Shown: in pieces, positions 42,697 to 54,780 of the stretch
Layout: every line of letters starts with the position of its first letter
Numbering within the stretch: position 1 is the stretch's first letter
Origin: Triparma columacea
Taxonomy: Eukaryota; Sar; Bolidophyceae; Parmales; Triparmaceae
NCBI GenBank assembly: GCA_030267965.1
Contig: BRYA01000001.1
Location: 65,592-129,512, forward strand
Direction: 5' to 3'
Length of the DNA stretch: 63,921 nucleotides
Translations under genes and position numbers: made by a program
Notes under the pieces: generated by a model
Database searches by the model: none
Told to the model about the DNA's origin: nothing
What the model saw: the letters and a program-made list of their open reading frames with translations, nothing else

Positions 42697-44600
42697 CTAT
42701 AAATCCTCATCAACTTCTTCACAATCGTTTTGGCGCTGAATATTCACTCCAGGCATTCGAATCACAAGACTCTTGAGGGTAGGCTCACAACCTTCTATGG
42801 GGTCGTCGAAGTGGACACCTGGATAAACCACCATGACGGGCTCTCCAGGTTGTTCTCTTCCTTTTTGGCCTTTAAGAACCACTTTTTTCACGACTTTGTG
42901 GTGTTTCTCGTCGTAAGGAAGCAGTTTGCCGGGCTTTGACACAAGCCAGCAGGGAGGATCACTCAGCTTGGCGTATATGTTGTGCAAGAGCAAGTTACGC
43001 ATGATGCTGATTGGGGTGGCAGCTGTTGAACTTTCTATCTTCACGACCTTGGGGAGTTTGCTGTCCAACTTGCTCACAGGATACTCCTCCTCCGACCCTT
43101 TCTCCCCCTTGGCATCCTCTGGCTCGTTGGAAACCTCTCCCTTGGCCCCAAAAGTATCAATTTCCTCACCCATCTCGTCCAATTTTACCCCAACAGCCAC
43201 TTCCGTTGCCTCCTCTTCCTTATCCTGAACCTCGGTCTCGATCTCCTCGTTATCTGATGCTTGAAGTCCCTCCAAGAGCGTTGAGAACTCATCGTCACTC
43301 AACATCAACAACTTTTCAATTTCGCCATTGTCTGCCATACGATTAATCCTAGCGAGCATAGCCTTCTGCATTGTATAGTACCAGAAGTTCTTCACCACAG
43401 GCTTGCTGCCTTCGAACCCGTCCTGGCCTGAAGGCAGGTCGAAGTTCTTGACTAGAAGATTTCCCAGACTCTGCAACGTGACGGCAATGTATTTCTCGGC
43501 GCGCTCTGCCATGGGACCTAAATAGTGAGTTGCTATTTCGGAGGCCAGTTGATGATCCATGTCCTTTGTTTGCGATAAGAAGATCGGGAGAGCGAGATGA
43601 GGGGGGAAGGGTTAGGATCACAAGACTTTGGAAAATATTCGCATACCTCTCATTCACCTACCTCTACGTCTGTGTCATATAAACTCTCGGAGATATCCAT
43701 CATAAAGTCGCTTATGAACTTGGAACATTTGCTGAAGCTTTCCATGGAGAGCATTTCACGACCGCAAGGAAAATCTTGCCCTCCCCGTAAAGGGTCTTCG
43801 TTACGGCGTACATGAGCTCCTCTGGCCGCTCTGGTTAGCTTTTCAGCAATTTCTGCTTCTTTGGCCCTCTCGTCTCTTGCTCTTGTGGCAGCTTCCTCGG
43901 CAGCTTGTGCAGCTTGCGCTTGCTTCTCGGCCTGTTCGCGAATGTTTTTGTTCTTTTGTTCTAGTTCTCGCATTGCTTGTTGAGCATGTATGCCCTTCTG
44001 CTCGGATAAACTTGCCTTACTTTCGCTCTCTTTTACTGCTTCCACGTATTCGCCAAGTAAGACTTCGAAGCTGTCGCTATTACATTTCCAACGGTTAGCG
44101 TCGGCTTGCAGATTGCGGTTGTCCAAGGACATGTCGTTGAGCTTCCTCTCCATTTCTTGGCTCTGTGCTTTAAGTTCAGCGAGTTCTGCTTGGACCCTAG
44201 CACAGTTTTGACGCCACGAATTACAATCTTGCAGCAGTCTCTTCGTGGTGCGGTGAAACTGAGAGTAATACCATGTCACATTATGAAATTTTGCTTCTGC
44301 CTGCTTGTTTTGGTCGTACATGTATCCTACTGCTTTCAATTTCTGAAAACTTCCGCGAGAAGCTGCTTCAAACCATGGCTTGAAATCAGTATTGTCTTTA
44401 TCGGGATCTGGGAATAACAGAAAGTTGTCTTGATCGTCTTTGATCTTCTTGAACCGCATAGTTTTTGGCACGTGCCCTCTCACATATTTATCATATAGGG
44501 ATGTCATGTAAATCGTGCTGTTGCGCAAGGAAGTGATTACAATTTGGCTCATGTGAGTTTTTGAACGTAAATGGCGGAATGAGGGCGCATCTGTAAGCAT
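42697..44600 (-). CDS. Coiled-coil protein, unknown
   Basis: Exons 44600-43662 and 43563-42697 join in phase 0 (GTAGGT/AAAG), giving ~601 residues with the start at ATG 44600. An earlier exon or the ATG at 44552 cannot be excluded, since the frame stays open upstream without an ATG. Residues ~10-110 are globular (YMTSLYDKYVRGHVPKTMRF, KPWFEAASRGSFQKL). Residues ~115-250 are a coiled coil (RVQAELAELKAQSQEMERKL; QAEKQAQAAQAAEEA). Exon 2 is partly globular with an acidic linker and a Lys-rich segment (KHHKVVKKVVLKGQKG). No recognised domain. Tandem on the same strand as the elongase downstream of it. Confidence 0.7.
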
Positions 44601-44894
44601 ATGAAACTTGGTCAAAGCATTAATCTTACCGTTTGTGTGAAGGTGGCAACAAAAGTGATCGATTTCGGAAGATAAATGGCAAAAGATCCGAGCTGATCTG
44701 CAATCTGTTGTGGGTTTTTATTTCGGGAAGGCCAGAATAGTCTAAAATAACCCATCTCCTCCTAACCTTAATATAAAACGCTTTTGATTTGCAAACGAAA
44801 CGACGTTCTTTTCTCACGCAGCGGTCATCCGTCTTCCCCCCTCCCCCCCTTTCCATCCCTCCCCCCCCCTTCAAATGTCTATCCCCCCCCTTTT

Positions 44895-46445
44895 TCACCC
44901 TAGGAAGCTCCAGCTTGGTCTGCTAACCCCTTTCCCCGTCCTCTTCGCATTTTCAATTTCCTTCTTCGTGCTTTTCGCCGTCATCTCCATCGCCTTCCCC
45001 GGTCCCAATTCGACCGCCCCCTTAACCGGCGCAACCAGGCTCTTCACAGCCGCGTGGCACTCGTCAACGTACATGTTAGAGTTGACTGACTCTGCGATCG
45101 CCGCGTTGCACTCGTCCTTAATATCACCGGGCTTAGTAGACCCGGATTTATCCGAGCCCTTAGAGCCCTTGTAGCTGCGCTTGTAGAAGGAGGAGAAGAG
45201 TATGAACAGACTAACCATCTCCCCCACCTGTATCCCGCACGCCAAAACATGCCTACCCTCAAGTTGACCCTTCCTGTAATTAACCCCCAAACAGAACCCC
45301 GTATAAACCACGACGCTCGCAAACTGCACTAACTGCGCCATCGTAAGGTACTTCTTCCACGGGCATTTAACGCCCATCAACGTTAGCGCGTAGTAGGAGT
45401 ACATCATCACGTGGATCCAGGAGTTTAGGAGGGCGCCGAAGTAGGCGTCGCCGGTGGGGTAGAGGTACATACCGGACCACCATGCCCAGGCGATTGTGGT
45501 GTGGTGGTATACGTGAAGGAAGGTTACTGGGGGAATAAGGTGAGGTGAAGAGGGTTGAGGGAAGGGTGAGGAAAAAGTGAACGTGGGGTGAAGTAGGGTT
45601 TGCTGTGTGTGCAGTCGACTTGGCAGTTATTTATGGACAGGTTAAATCATCCTAGCAAGTGGTTGCATATAACTCCTCCTCGCTTATATTCCTTGTTGTG
45701 TATCTATATCCTCATAATGTCTCAAAAAGCCCCCCCTCCCCCTCCCCCCCCCAAATTCCTCACCTTGAGAGAAGTTCCCACGTAGTAGCATAAAGTACGT
45801 ATCGAAGAACTCCAAATACTTGTCCGCGTAGTGCACCCAAACCGCCAGGCTGCAAGTGGTAGCTTTAACGTCCCCAACGATGGGGTGACCGTTGTAGAGG
45901 GCGTGGAGGATGTAGTAGACTGTCCAACCGTTTAGGAGGACTTGGGTGGCGTTGTAGAGGACCATGGTCTCGAGGAGGAGAGACTTGGGGTTAGGGATCA
46001 GGGGGGAGAGGAGCTTGAGGAGGGGGAGAGAGAGGAGGTAGCTGAGGATTATTGGGTTAGGGTTGTTGTGTACAGATGCATTAGACGAATGCGTTAGACG
46101 AATGCGTTATACAAATACGTAGCGCGCATTAGATTTACTCACCTTAGTGTGAGGCACATTGGGACCTTCCAGGAGTGGAGCTCTCCAATTGGTGGGTAAT
46201 TTGTTTCATCTATTTTGTGCACATGAGATGGTTATATTAGGGTTATGTTAGTGGTGTGAGATGATATTATACGAAATTGACGTTAATTTGAGGAATATAA
46301 TCAGCCTCCCTCAGTATGTGCCCCAAATAGTCTCACCTACAAATGCAAATTTACACCAAATTGACAACAAAGCAACAAGAATACCAGCACAGGACATCCT
46401 TGCAACAAGAGATGAAGGCTCCTGAACATCTGATTTGGATTTCAT
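44895..46445 (-). CDS. ELO-family fatty-acid elongase (3-ketoacyl-CoA synthase)
   Basis: Exons 46445-46337, 46209-46143, 46041-45764 and 45526-44895 join in phases 1, 2 and 1, giving 361 residues. It contains the ELO signatures YLEFFDTYFMLLRGNFSQ, the catalytic histidine box LHVYHHT, and the downstream NSWIHVMMYSYYAL box. Seven hydrophobic spans fit an ER multi-pass enzyme that condenses malonyl-CoA with acyl-CoA. The histidine-box context resembles that of elongases acting on polyunsaturated substrates, although substrate cannot be fixed from sequence. The cytosolic C-terminus is ~90 residues long, Lys/Ser-rich and longer than usual, with no clear dilysine ER-retrieval signal at the end. Exons 1 and 2 are short and would be missed by simple gene finders. 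Confidence 0.9.
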
Positions 46446-46780
46446 GTTTGAAATACACCTAAAAATGGGAAACAAAAATTAATTGTCGAAGGAGGTGGAC
46501 AAATTTAAAAGAAGGAAGGCGCATTTGAGGGGAATTTGAGTTAGTTAAGGAACTAATTGAAATACAAGAGGAAGAAAGTGTACAATAATATACACCATTA
46601 AAGCTTACATTGTGGAAAATGGAAAGGAAATGGATTGTAGAAATTCCACTCGAGCAGGTGGGCGGCGTGGCATTTAGGACCCATTGTCTTCATTTCTTCA
46701 TTTCTTCGTTTCTTCAACGCTTTCGAACATTTCATTTTCAAAACTCACACATCGGCTTTTAAACGGGCCTCCGCAAAAAC
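46446..46780. promoter_or_regulatory. Elongase upstream region
   Basis: 335 bp between the aminotransferase stop and the elongase start, same strand. A/T-rich around 46490-46620. TTCATTTCTTCATTTCTTCG repeats near 46690-46710. No specific element identified. Confidence 0.4.
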
Positions 46781-48248
46781 CTAAACCTCGTTGTGTCTAA
46801 GGTACTTCAACACGAGTTCCCCCACCCTAACAAAGTCCTCCCTCTCCAGGTAAACCTGCATGCTAAGTCTAGTATAAACGATCCCGCTCCCCTCGTCCCT
46901 CAAGACCAGCATATAAACCCCTTCCTCCTCCAGCATCTTCACCCTCATCCTCTCCGCCTCCTCAATCGCATTAGTAGGGAGCTCGACGTTGATCATGAAA
47001 GCCTCCATCTCCCTTGGGCAAAGCCTCCTCGTCCCCCAAAGCCCCACCAAATAGTCCCCCGCCCACCTCCCTAGACCCGTGTTGTACTCAATAACGCTCA
47101 TCCCCCTAGAACCCTCCAGCTCAGACCTGAAAGCTATAGCGTCAGAGACTGCCAGGTACGCCGTGAAGTCCTTCGTGCCTGTGTAAGCGTACCTGGACCC
47201 GAAGTCAGGGACCTCCCCGACCCCCGAACCCGGAGGATCGACTTTGTTCCTGCTGCTTATTACAGTAGGTTGAACGCCTGAGGTGTCCTTACACCAAAGA
47301 AACGCAGAACCCTTTGGAGCGTACATCCACTTATGGCAGTTGGAAACGTAGTAATCAACGTGTTCCCCTAGCGAGTTCAAGTTCAAAGGCAATTGTCCCA
47401 ATACGTGTGCTCCATCCACCAGGACTTTGCACTTAGGTGAGAGTGACTTAACGACGGAGGAGAGGGCAACTATGGGTTCGATGAATGAAGGTGTTGATGA
47501 AACATGTGAGAATATCGCAAGCTTCAACCTCTCCCCACTACCCATACCCTTTATTGCACTCGAAAGAGGTTTCAAAAAATCCTCCTCCGAGGCTACGGGT
47601 ATTGAAACCTTAACCTCGAGGAGGGTTACACCCCTCTCATTAGCCAGGAACGCAGCTGTGTTCTTGACCATGCTGTAAGCGGTGGAGAGGTAAAGGATAA
47701 CGTCACCTTTGAGTAGGGGGAGGGAACGGAGAACTGAGTTCACACCTGAAGATGCGTTCTCGAGGAGGACTAGATTTGTAGGGGAGGGGAGGGAAAGGTA
47801 TTGAGAGAGATTGGTGAGGGTCGACGATAAGAGCTTCTAGAAAATAGGGGGAAGGGGGAAGGGGTGAGAGGGGGAGGGGGGAGAGGGGGAGTGGGGTTTG
47901 GGGGGTATGGTAAAAAATATAAGCACACACATTGTAAGTTAAAACAACACACAACACCTGGGGCATGAAAGCACTGTATAACCACACTACACAAACCTCG
48001 ACCCCATCTTGCACATTCCCTCCCCCCCTTCCTTTTGTCCTTACCAAGTAAGTGTCCCTGAACCAGACATCGGGTCTCCCCTCTTGTTCGTCCGTGTACT
48101 CCCTCTGTCTCTCCAACACTTTCCTACCGACAGTCCCGAACGAACCGTGGTTCAGGTTAAGGTATCCGGGGGAGAGGAGGAAGAGGGGAAGACAGGAACT
48201 ACCGTAGGGGGGGGAGGAAGATATTGGAGGGGGGGGGAGAGATGACAT
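46781..48248 (-). CDS. Class-V aminotransferase, isopenicillin-N-epimerase/Egt2-like
   Basis: Exons 48248-48045 and 47836-46781 join in phase 0 (GTAAGG/CTAG), giving 419 residues. The N-terminal LNHGSFGTVG and, further on, VLVDGAHVLGQ and YVSNCHKWMYAPKGSAFLW are the substrate-, PLP-Asp- and PLP-Lys-binding motifs of fold-type-I class-V enzymes; Lys in CHKW forms the Schiff base. Members of this subgroup act as epimerases, desulphurases or C-S lyases (for example the last step of ergothioneine synthesis), so the exact reaction is open. No targeting sequence was obvious. The Ser/Pro leader before LNHGSFG is short. Head-to-head with the Cys-rich receptor gene, 188 bp between starts. Confidence 0.88.
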
Positions 48249-48436
48249 TTTAGAGGAAGGGGGGAACGATGGGACGGGGAAGAGGGGAAGGGGTTTATTG
48301 GGTAGGGTTGAGGGAATTAGGAGAGGTTGTTTATTCTTTAGTTGACCAAATAAAATCCTCGATTTTTCGGAATCTAAATCCAGTAAATAAATCCCCAAAA
48401 AAATCCCTCCTTCGTTCTTCTTGTGCGTGATTCCAG

Positions 48437-51400
48437 ATGAAGTCGATGCGCCTAGTCTTGTCCGATAGCGTTTCCCAAGGTAACTCATCTATCTTTGGCA
48501 AAACCAGAGATTCTCAGCAATGCAGCCGATTAAAATTGTCTCATCATATTTGCCTAATCTTTTGGACCTGCTTAGTCCTAGTCGGAGGGAGGTCATTAGC
48601 TGAGGTGAACGTGGTCGATATGAACGGGCTGTTCAACACGGTCAGCAACTCTGGCAACTCCAAGATGGCAAACGGTGACACTGCAATTCTAGCTGTTGGG
48701 CCGTATAAATGCTCAGAGGGGACTTGTGCATATAGTCATACCATGCTGTACACATTAGGCTTGTATGGAGAGATCAAGTGTGTGGAGGACAACGCAAGCT
48801 GTGTGTTGGATGGAGAGAATGCAAGAAGAGGGATGAGAGTGGCTGGCTCTCTCTCTGGGAGTGTTCCACTTATACTCCGAGCTCTCACCTTCGACAAGGG
48901 GAATGCTGTATTTGGTGGAGGGGTTTCCATTTACAGTTATGCCAGAGTGATCATAGAGCTCTGTATTTTCTCCAACAATAGAGCTACAGAAGTGAGTTGG
49001 CAAGGAGGTGGAGCAATTTATTTTGATGGTAGTGGAACTACTGTCAATGTGTACGGAACGAGCTTTTCTGGAAACACAGCAGACTCAGGAAATGGTGATG
49101 ATATTTACAGGCATTCTGGAACCATCACCATCCACAATACGTGCCCTTCTCCCTACTCCTCCAACACTCCAATCCAAGGTAAGACGAGAATGAGGATTGT
49201 GTAGTCTGTAGACCCATTCATAACCCCACAACTCACTTTACGTTATCGCTGCACCGATTCCTATTCCTATCTCTCTCCAGGGTCCGCTTTGGACACTTAT
49301 GGCACCGTCAACGGCAATAAATACTCGTACTCTGGCTGTCATTACTATCACTGTGATGCTGGTTATTACAACCCAACAGAGGGAGATTTTAGTTCAGATT
49401 GTGAAGCCTGCGGCGAGGGCAAGTACAGCGCGTCCACTGCAGCCACTATGTGTGAAGACTGCGGCGAGGGGAAATACAGCACCTCCACTGGAGCCACAAG
49501 CGACGCTACGTGCCAAGGTGAGAATGGACGGGAAGCGAGTGCATAGCACCACGAAAATGATTTCCCACACGTCGCAAGCCGCCCTCCCACTAAGAAACTC
49601 TGATCTTAAACTTCAATCCACTCGCCCCCCTGCTAACTCCATTCACGCAATCTTCATCGCACTTATCTCGTCGCAGATTGCACCTCAGGAACATTCAGCT
49701 CTTCCATTGGAGCGACAAGCGCATCCACCTGCACAACTTGCCCAAAAGGCTCCTACTCCGGATCTCCCTCCTCGACCTCCTGCACCACTTGCCCCGCTGG
49801 CCGCTTCAACTCCGACGACGCGACCTCTCCCAACCTTCACAACTCCCTCTCCACCTGCTCCATCTGCTCTGCCGGTAAATACAATCCTGACCAGGCCACC
49901 GACCCTGACCTCCACGTCTCATGCGTAGATTGTCCTGCAGGAAGTATGAACAACGACGACGGCACCGATGCTTCAAACCACGATAACCCAAATGACTGCA
50001 CCATATGCGCCGCAGGGAAATTTGCCTCTGATTCCGGTTCCACTTCATGCCCCATCTGCTCTGCCGGTAAATACAATCCTGACCAGGCCACCGACCCTGA
50101 CCTCCACGCCTCCTGTGAAGCCTGCCTTCCCGGAAAGTTTAACACGGATAACGGCATAAAAGATTTTGCTCATGATGACGTTGGGGATTGCTTGTCATGT
50201 GACGTTGGCACCTTTAGCAACGACGAGAATGGGGCGACTTCCTGCCAAGACTGTCCTACAGGCCTCATTTCTGGTTCGGGAGCCTCCGTATGCTCGACGT
50301 GCCCTGTGGGTTACAAGTGTACCGACGGGGTTGTGGAGTCACCGTGTCCTGCTGGAAAATATAGCAACGGCACGACATCGGAGTGCACCACGTGCGAGCC
50401 AAAATACAAGTGCCCCGGAGGAACGAACAAGGTGAGAATCGATAATAAGCGAAGCTGCATAACAACATTGAGACTAACACCTTCACACACCTGCATAGAT
50501 CCCCTGCCCCCCCGGAAGTTTCTCCTCCTCGCCCTCTCAGTCCACTTGCACGAGCTGCGAGGCTGGCAAGTTCCAGTCCGACGAGGCGAAGGATGCCTGC
50601 TCCCCCTGCACCGCAGGACACTTTTGCCCCGCCTCCTCCATTGCTCCGCTCCCCTGCTTACCAGGCTCGACCTTCCAACCTGACGCCTCTCAGACTTCCT
50701 GCAGTTCTTGCTCGAATTGTCCCCTTGGAGAAGTAATGACGGCAGGTGCGAGAATCATCATCCCCGCAGCACAACGATCGTAACCCGCTAATCAATCCCT
50801 TTCGCGACTCGCTGCGCTCATCGCAGAATGTACCATCACGACTGATCGTCAGTGCTCCTCCTGCGTCGCTCCTGCCTACTCGGACGACGGCGTCACGTGC
50901 AAGAAGTGTTCTGCGGAAGGACAGTACAACGATGAGGATGGGGCCGCCTTTTGCAAGACGGCCAAGGCTGGCTACAAGCCGACGGCGGACCGCAAGGGAG
51001 AGGAACTTTGCCCAGCAGGAACGTACTCCACTGGCGGAGCTAATGAGTGCTCCGAGTGTGGTGCAGGAGAAACTAGCGATGCTGGTGCCGCGGGCTGCTC
51101 CACCTGCGCGACTTGCGCTTCTGGGAAGTTCATGATCGCCCCTTGCACTCCCACCTCCAAGACTGAGTGCGGAGACTGCCTAGCGGGGACAGCGTCAATT
51201 GGGGGTACAGTGACGGAATGCACTCCATGCAACGTGGATGGCAAGTACTCAGAGAAAAACCTTGCAAGGTGAGCATGGGCGCGAATCATAAACTCCAGCT
51301 CACAAACGCCGGCTCACAAACGCTAACTTTCTCGCTCTTCTGTTCGCTCACCTCAGCTTCTGCGAGACCGCCCCTGCAGGCTATAAACCCTCCTCGGACC

Positions 51401-53508
51401 GCACTTCCCTAACAATCTGTCCCAAGAATACCTTTTCTATCGGAGCCAACGACACGTGCACAACCTGTCAAGAAGGAACTTTTTCCAGGGTTGGTGCCTC
51501 CTCCTGCCTCCCCTGCCCCCAGCACGAGACCCCAAATGAGGATACGCAATCTTGCGACTGCATGCCGTCCTTCTCCAGAATAGGTGATGGCGACACATGT
51601 ACCTGCAAGGCTGGGGAGACCCTGATGGGTACCTCCTGCGAACCCTGCGAGAAGGGGAAATGGAAGACATCGATCGGCGTCACCAGCTGCTCTCGTTGCG
51701 AGGAGACTCTCAAGGGGTCCATCACTGATAATCCTGGTTCAACATCTTCATCTTCCTGCATCTGTCCCTCCCGTACTTACGACGACGGGAAGGGCTCCTG
51801 CGTTCCGATTGAGGAGGGAATGAGGGAGGATCTCTCTGGCATGACGCTCGTTTCCTTGACCCTTGAGGAAGGTTTTTGGAGAACCAGCGAAAAGTCAGAC
51901 GACGTCCGCCCCTGCATCACCCCAGAAGCCTGCGCTGGCGGCAACGACACTGCGACCATGTGCCGCGATGGACACACCGGCCCTTATTGCGCCCTCTGCA
52001 AGGACAACTACAACCTAGACCCTTTCATGCTTTGCAAGCAGTGCAGCGAGAGCAAAAATGATCTTGCTTTCACCGTTCTCGCTTTCGTGCTGTTTGCGTT
52101 GATACTGCTCGGCGGGTACGTGCTCCTTAAGAAGAAGCTGGGTGGAGGACGAAGGGGGAAGGAGGTTTGGAAGAGGTGCAAGAATGGGATGAAGATTTTG
52201 TTTGCCTCCGGCCAGATCACAGCATCCCTCCCCAACGTCATTCCACAAGTATCTCTCCCTGAGAACTTCAAAGAAGTGGTGTCGGCAACACAATTCCTAA
52301 ACTTCAACATGTTCACACTCGTCCCCATGGGTTGCTTCGCAGGGGGAGGCTTCAACTTCTACGTCAAGTCCGTGGCTCTGACCATGTCTGTCGTCACAGT
52401 GATCGCGACACTTTCCCTCCTGGCGTTCTTTAAGAAGAGGCCCAACCTGTACACCGCTGCTATTGCCCTCACGTACCTCACCCTTCCCACCATAACAACG
52501 ACTGTCTTTGGTATGTTTCCTTGCGACGATTTCGACGATGGTAACTACTCTCGCCTCAGAAGCGACTTGAGCATCGACTGCGGAGCGGGGGGTAGGGGAG
52601 CTTGGCAAGCGTACGGCTACTTGATGGTTGGGATATTCCCAGTCGGGGTTCCGTTAATGTACTGGGTCCTCCTCTACCGGATGAAGGACAGGTTAATGGG
52701 AGAAGACAGGATAAACGACGAGAAGCTCAAAGGGATATTGTTCTTGTGGGGGCCCTACAAGAAGGAGTACTGGTGGTGGGAGGTGTTCGAGACCCTGAGG
52801 AGGCTCGCAATGACTGGTTTTCTTTCTACCATTGATCCAGGTTCCTTCACGCAGATTACAGCGGGGAGTATGATGGCAACTCTCTACACGATATACTTGG
52901 CGTGGTCTAGACCGTTCGACGAGTTAAGGGACAACATCATCGCAATATTGTCAGGAGTTCTGCTCGTTCTCACATTCCTTTCTGTGTTCCTAATGAAGTC
53001 GCAGAAGCTTGTGGAGGATGACTACGAGGCGATGGGGCTTGGCGCAGTTTTGATCGCCGCAACGGTGCTCATAATTGTACTGTTCTTTGCATGGGCGTGG
53101 TACTCATTCAACAACCTTGGCACTAGCAACGGAGGAATGGCTGCAAGAGCTTTTAAAAGTTCGCTCAAGCTGAGGTCAGGAAGTAACGAAGGGGCAGGGG
53201 AGGGGATCGAATTGGAAGAGAGGAGCGGTAGCGAGTTCTTGAGTGATAACCCCATGCATATGGAAGCGGAAGCAGAGGGGCAGAAGGAGAGGAAGGCGGG
53301 GAAAGGTAAGGGGAAGAGTCTGTATAAGAGGTTTGAGGATGAAATGCTGAGAAGAAATTATGCGAGGCAGTTGAAGAATATGCCGGTTAACACAAGGGTG
53401 GTCAGGCAACAGCAGTACGAAGACCCCATTCCTGGACCGCCGCCAGCTAAATCGCAGCAAAAGTCCCCAGCGTCGAAGGTCGAAGCCAGGGATGACATGA
53501 AGAAATAA
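48437..53508 (+). CDS. Cys-rich GCC2/GCC3-type multi-TM receptor-like protein, 6 exons
   Basis: Exons 48437-49178, 49281-49517, 49677-50431, 50499-50745, 50827-51268 and 51357-53508 join in frame (phases 1,1,0,1,2), giving 1524 residues. A hydrophobic segment (ICLIFWTCLVLVGG, ~residues 37-50) acts as signal or anchor. Residues ~60-240 resemble a right-handed beta-helix (ALTFDKGNAVFGGGVSIYS; GGGAIYFDG). Then ~20 Cys repeats of GCC2/GCC3/ephrin-receptor type follow (CPAGKYSNGTTSECTTC). From exon 6 at ~52060 on there are about eight TM spans, including the conserved WWWEVFETLRRLAMTGFL, and then a basic/Ser cytoplasmic tail. Proteins with this layout are numerous in stramenopile algae and are presumed cell-surface sensors or adhesins. 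Exon 3 contains an internal repeat (GKYNPDQATDPDLH twice). Confidence 0.85.
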
Positions 53509-53927
53509 TTCTCAACAGATGTACGACAATTCATAATAGAAAAGGTATATGACATTTTTTATCCTCATTATGGAGCTACTTCATAAAACGAATTATTTAG
53601 TGCCCGCAGATTGGCTCCAGCCGGAGCGCCGCGCATTATTGATGTGAGTGTCACTGGTTATCAATCTGGTCTCTGCGCTCGTGCCAAAAGACAAGCTGGT
53701 TCCTAACCGTGGGAAGAAACAGTCGAGGTAGTCAAGGCTATGCTGACGCTGGGAACGCAAGCATCCTGGACCACGTGCTTGTCGCCCCCCCCCCCCCACC
53801 CCCCCCCCCCTGGCGTCCCCCTCATCCCCTCAATGCGATAAAAGGAGGGGAACCTTTGGGTGTTTATGTCTTTTTTTATTTGTACACGAAGTATGAAGGT
53901 TGAATCATCCCACAGAAGCTCGAGTAT
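53509..53927. other. Intergenic with poly-C tract
   Basis: 419 bp between convergent genes. An almost pure C run lies at 53786-53810. No gene recognised. Confidence 0.5.
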
Positions 53928-54414
53928 TTAACCACCGAATCCGTAGAGGGTCCTGCCCTGAAACTTAAGGGCGTGTACAACATCCACGGAGGTGACAGTC
54001 ATCCTGCGACCGTGCTCGGCGTAGGTGATGGAGTCACGGACGAGGTTCTCGAGGAAGACCTTGAGGACATCGCGGGTCTCCTCGTAGACGACGCCAGAGA
54101 TACGCTTGACGCCACCCCTGCGTGCCAGGCGACGGATGGCGGGGTTGGTGATGTCCTTGATGTTGTCCCTGAGAACCTTGCGGTGCATCCTCGCTCCGGA
54201 CTTTTCGAGTCTCTTTCCTCCTTTTCCGCGTCCTATTGGTGAGGGGGAAGGAGGGGTTAGATGATGGGAGGAAAACTTTAGGTATCAAGGGGGCATATCG
54301 GAGGGAGTTTGGTCTAAATTGAATTCCGGCCGAGAACGCACGAAATAAAACAACAAGTCGTTCAATCATACCACGGAGAGCGACTGAACGGGGTCCAAAT
54401 GCTCCACGTACCAT
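53928..54414 (-). CDS. H4: Divergent histone H4, intron-containing
   Basis: Exon 2 (54232-53928) encodes the H4 tail from GRGKGGK through the full histone fold, ending [11 protein letters not shown] first exon 54414-54372 joins in phase 1 (GTATGA/ATAG) and gives [13 protein letters not shown] before the tail, 115 residues; a much shorter first exon (splicing right after ATG GTA C) also keeps frame. H4 pairs with H3 in the nucleosome core. Compared with the near-invariant H4, K5, K8 and K12 are kept, but K16 is Arg, R17 is Met, K77 is Arg and K79 is Met, and many core positions differ ([19 protein letters not shown]). It is therefore a variant H4, not the bulk replication form. Introns in an H4 gene are also unusual. 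Head-to-head with a BAF-like chromatin protein. Confidence 0.88.
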
Positions 54415-54780
54415 ATTTTGACATATTTTGTAATTGACTGATAAAATTGATTAGATCAAGGATTGCCTCTCCACAAACAAACAAGACTAAAGTGAGGAAA
54501 GAGTTACGTTAAGAAGATACCACTCTACTCTGCTTCGACTCACGTCGCGCTAGGAATCCTGCCAAGAAGTGCGTCTTTGGACACCTTTGACGTACATGAG
54601 AAGCGTGTCGGACACATCTTCGACGCGCTCGACGCGCTTCTTGTGAAATTAAAAGCGCAACGCGTTTAGTATGAAAATGTCCTCGCCTCAATTTCATTAC
54701 TCTCCACACATATACATGTTGGCCCACCAACATTGTCAACCAAGACTGAGAGGAGAAAAGGAAATAATGTCAAAGTTCTC
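54415..54780. promoter_or_regulatory. Bidirectional promoter, H4 variant and BAF-like gene
   Basis: 366 bp between the two start codons. It contains a CG-rich segment at ~54610-54670 with CGACGCGCTCGACGCGC and AACGCGTT; the latter contains the ACGCGT core resembling cell-cycle (MCB/E2F-like) elements. Functional meaning is inference. Confidence 0.4.

Noticed and set aside
49806..50157. Minus-strand frames opposite the Cys-rich receptor
   Set aside because: Antisense of Cys/Ser/Pro repeats; the plus strand has a continuous spliced frame with domain matches.
54509..54739. Minus-strand 76-codon frame between H4 and the BAF-like gene
   Set aside because: Arg-rich antisense of promoter DNA; no homology, and it would overlap both promoters.
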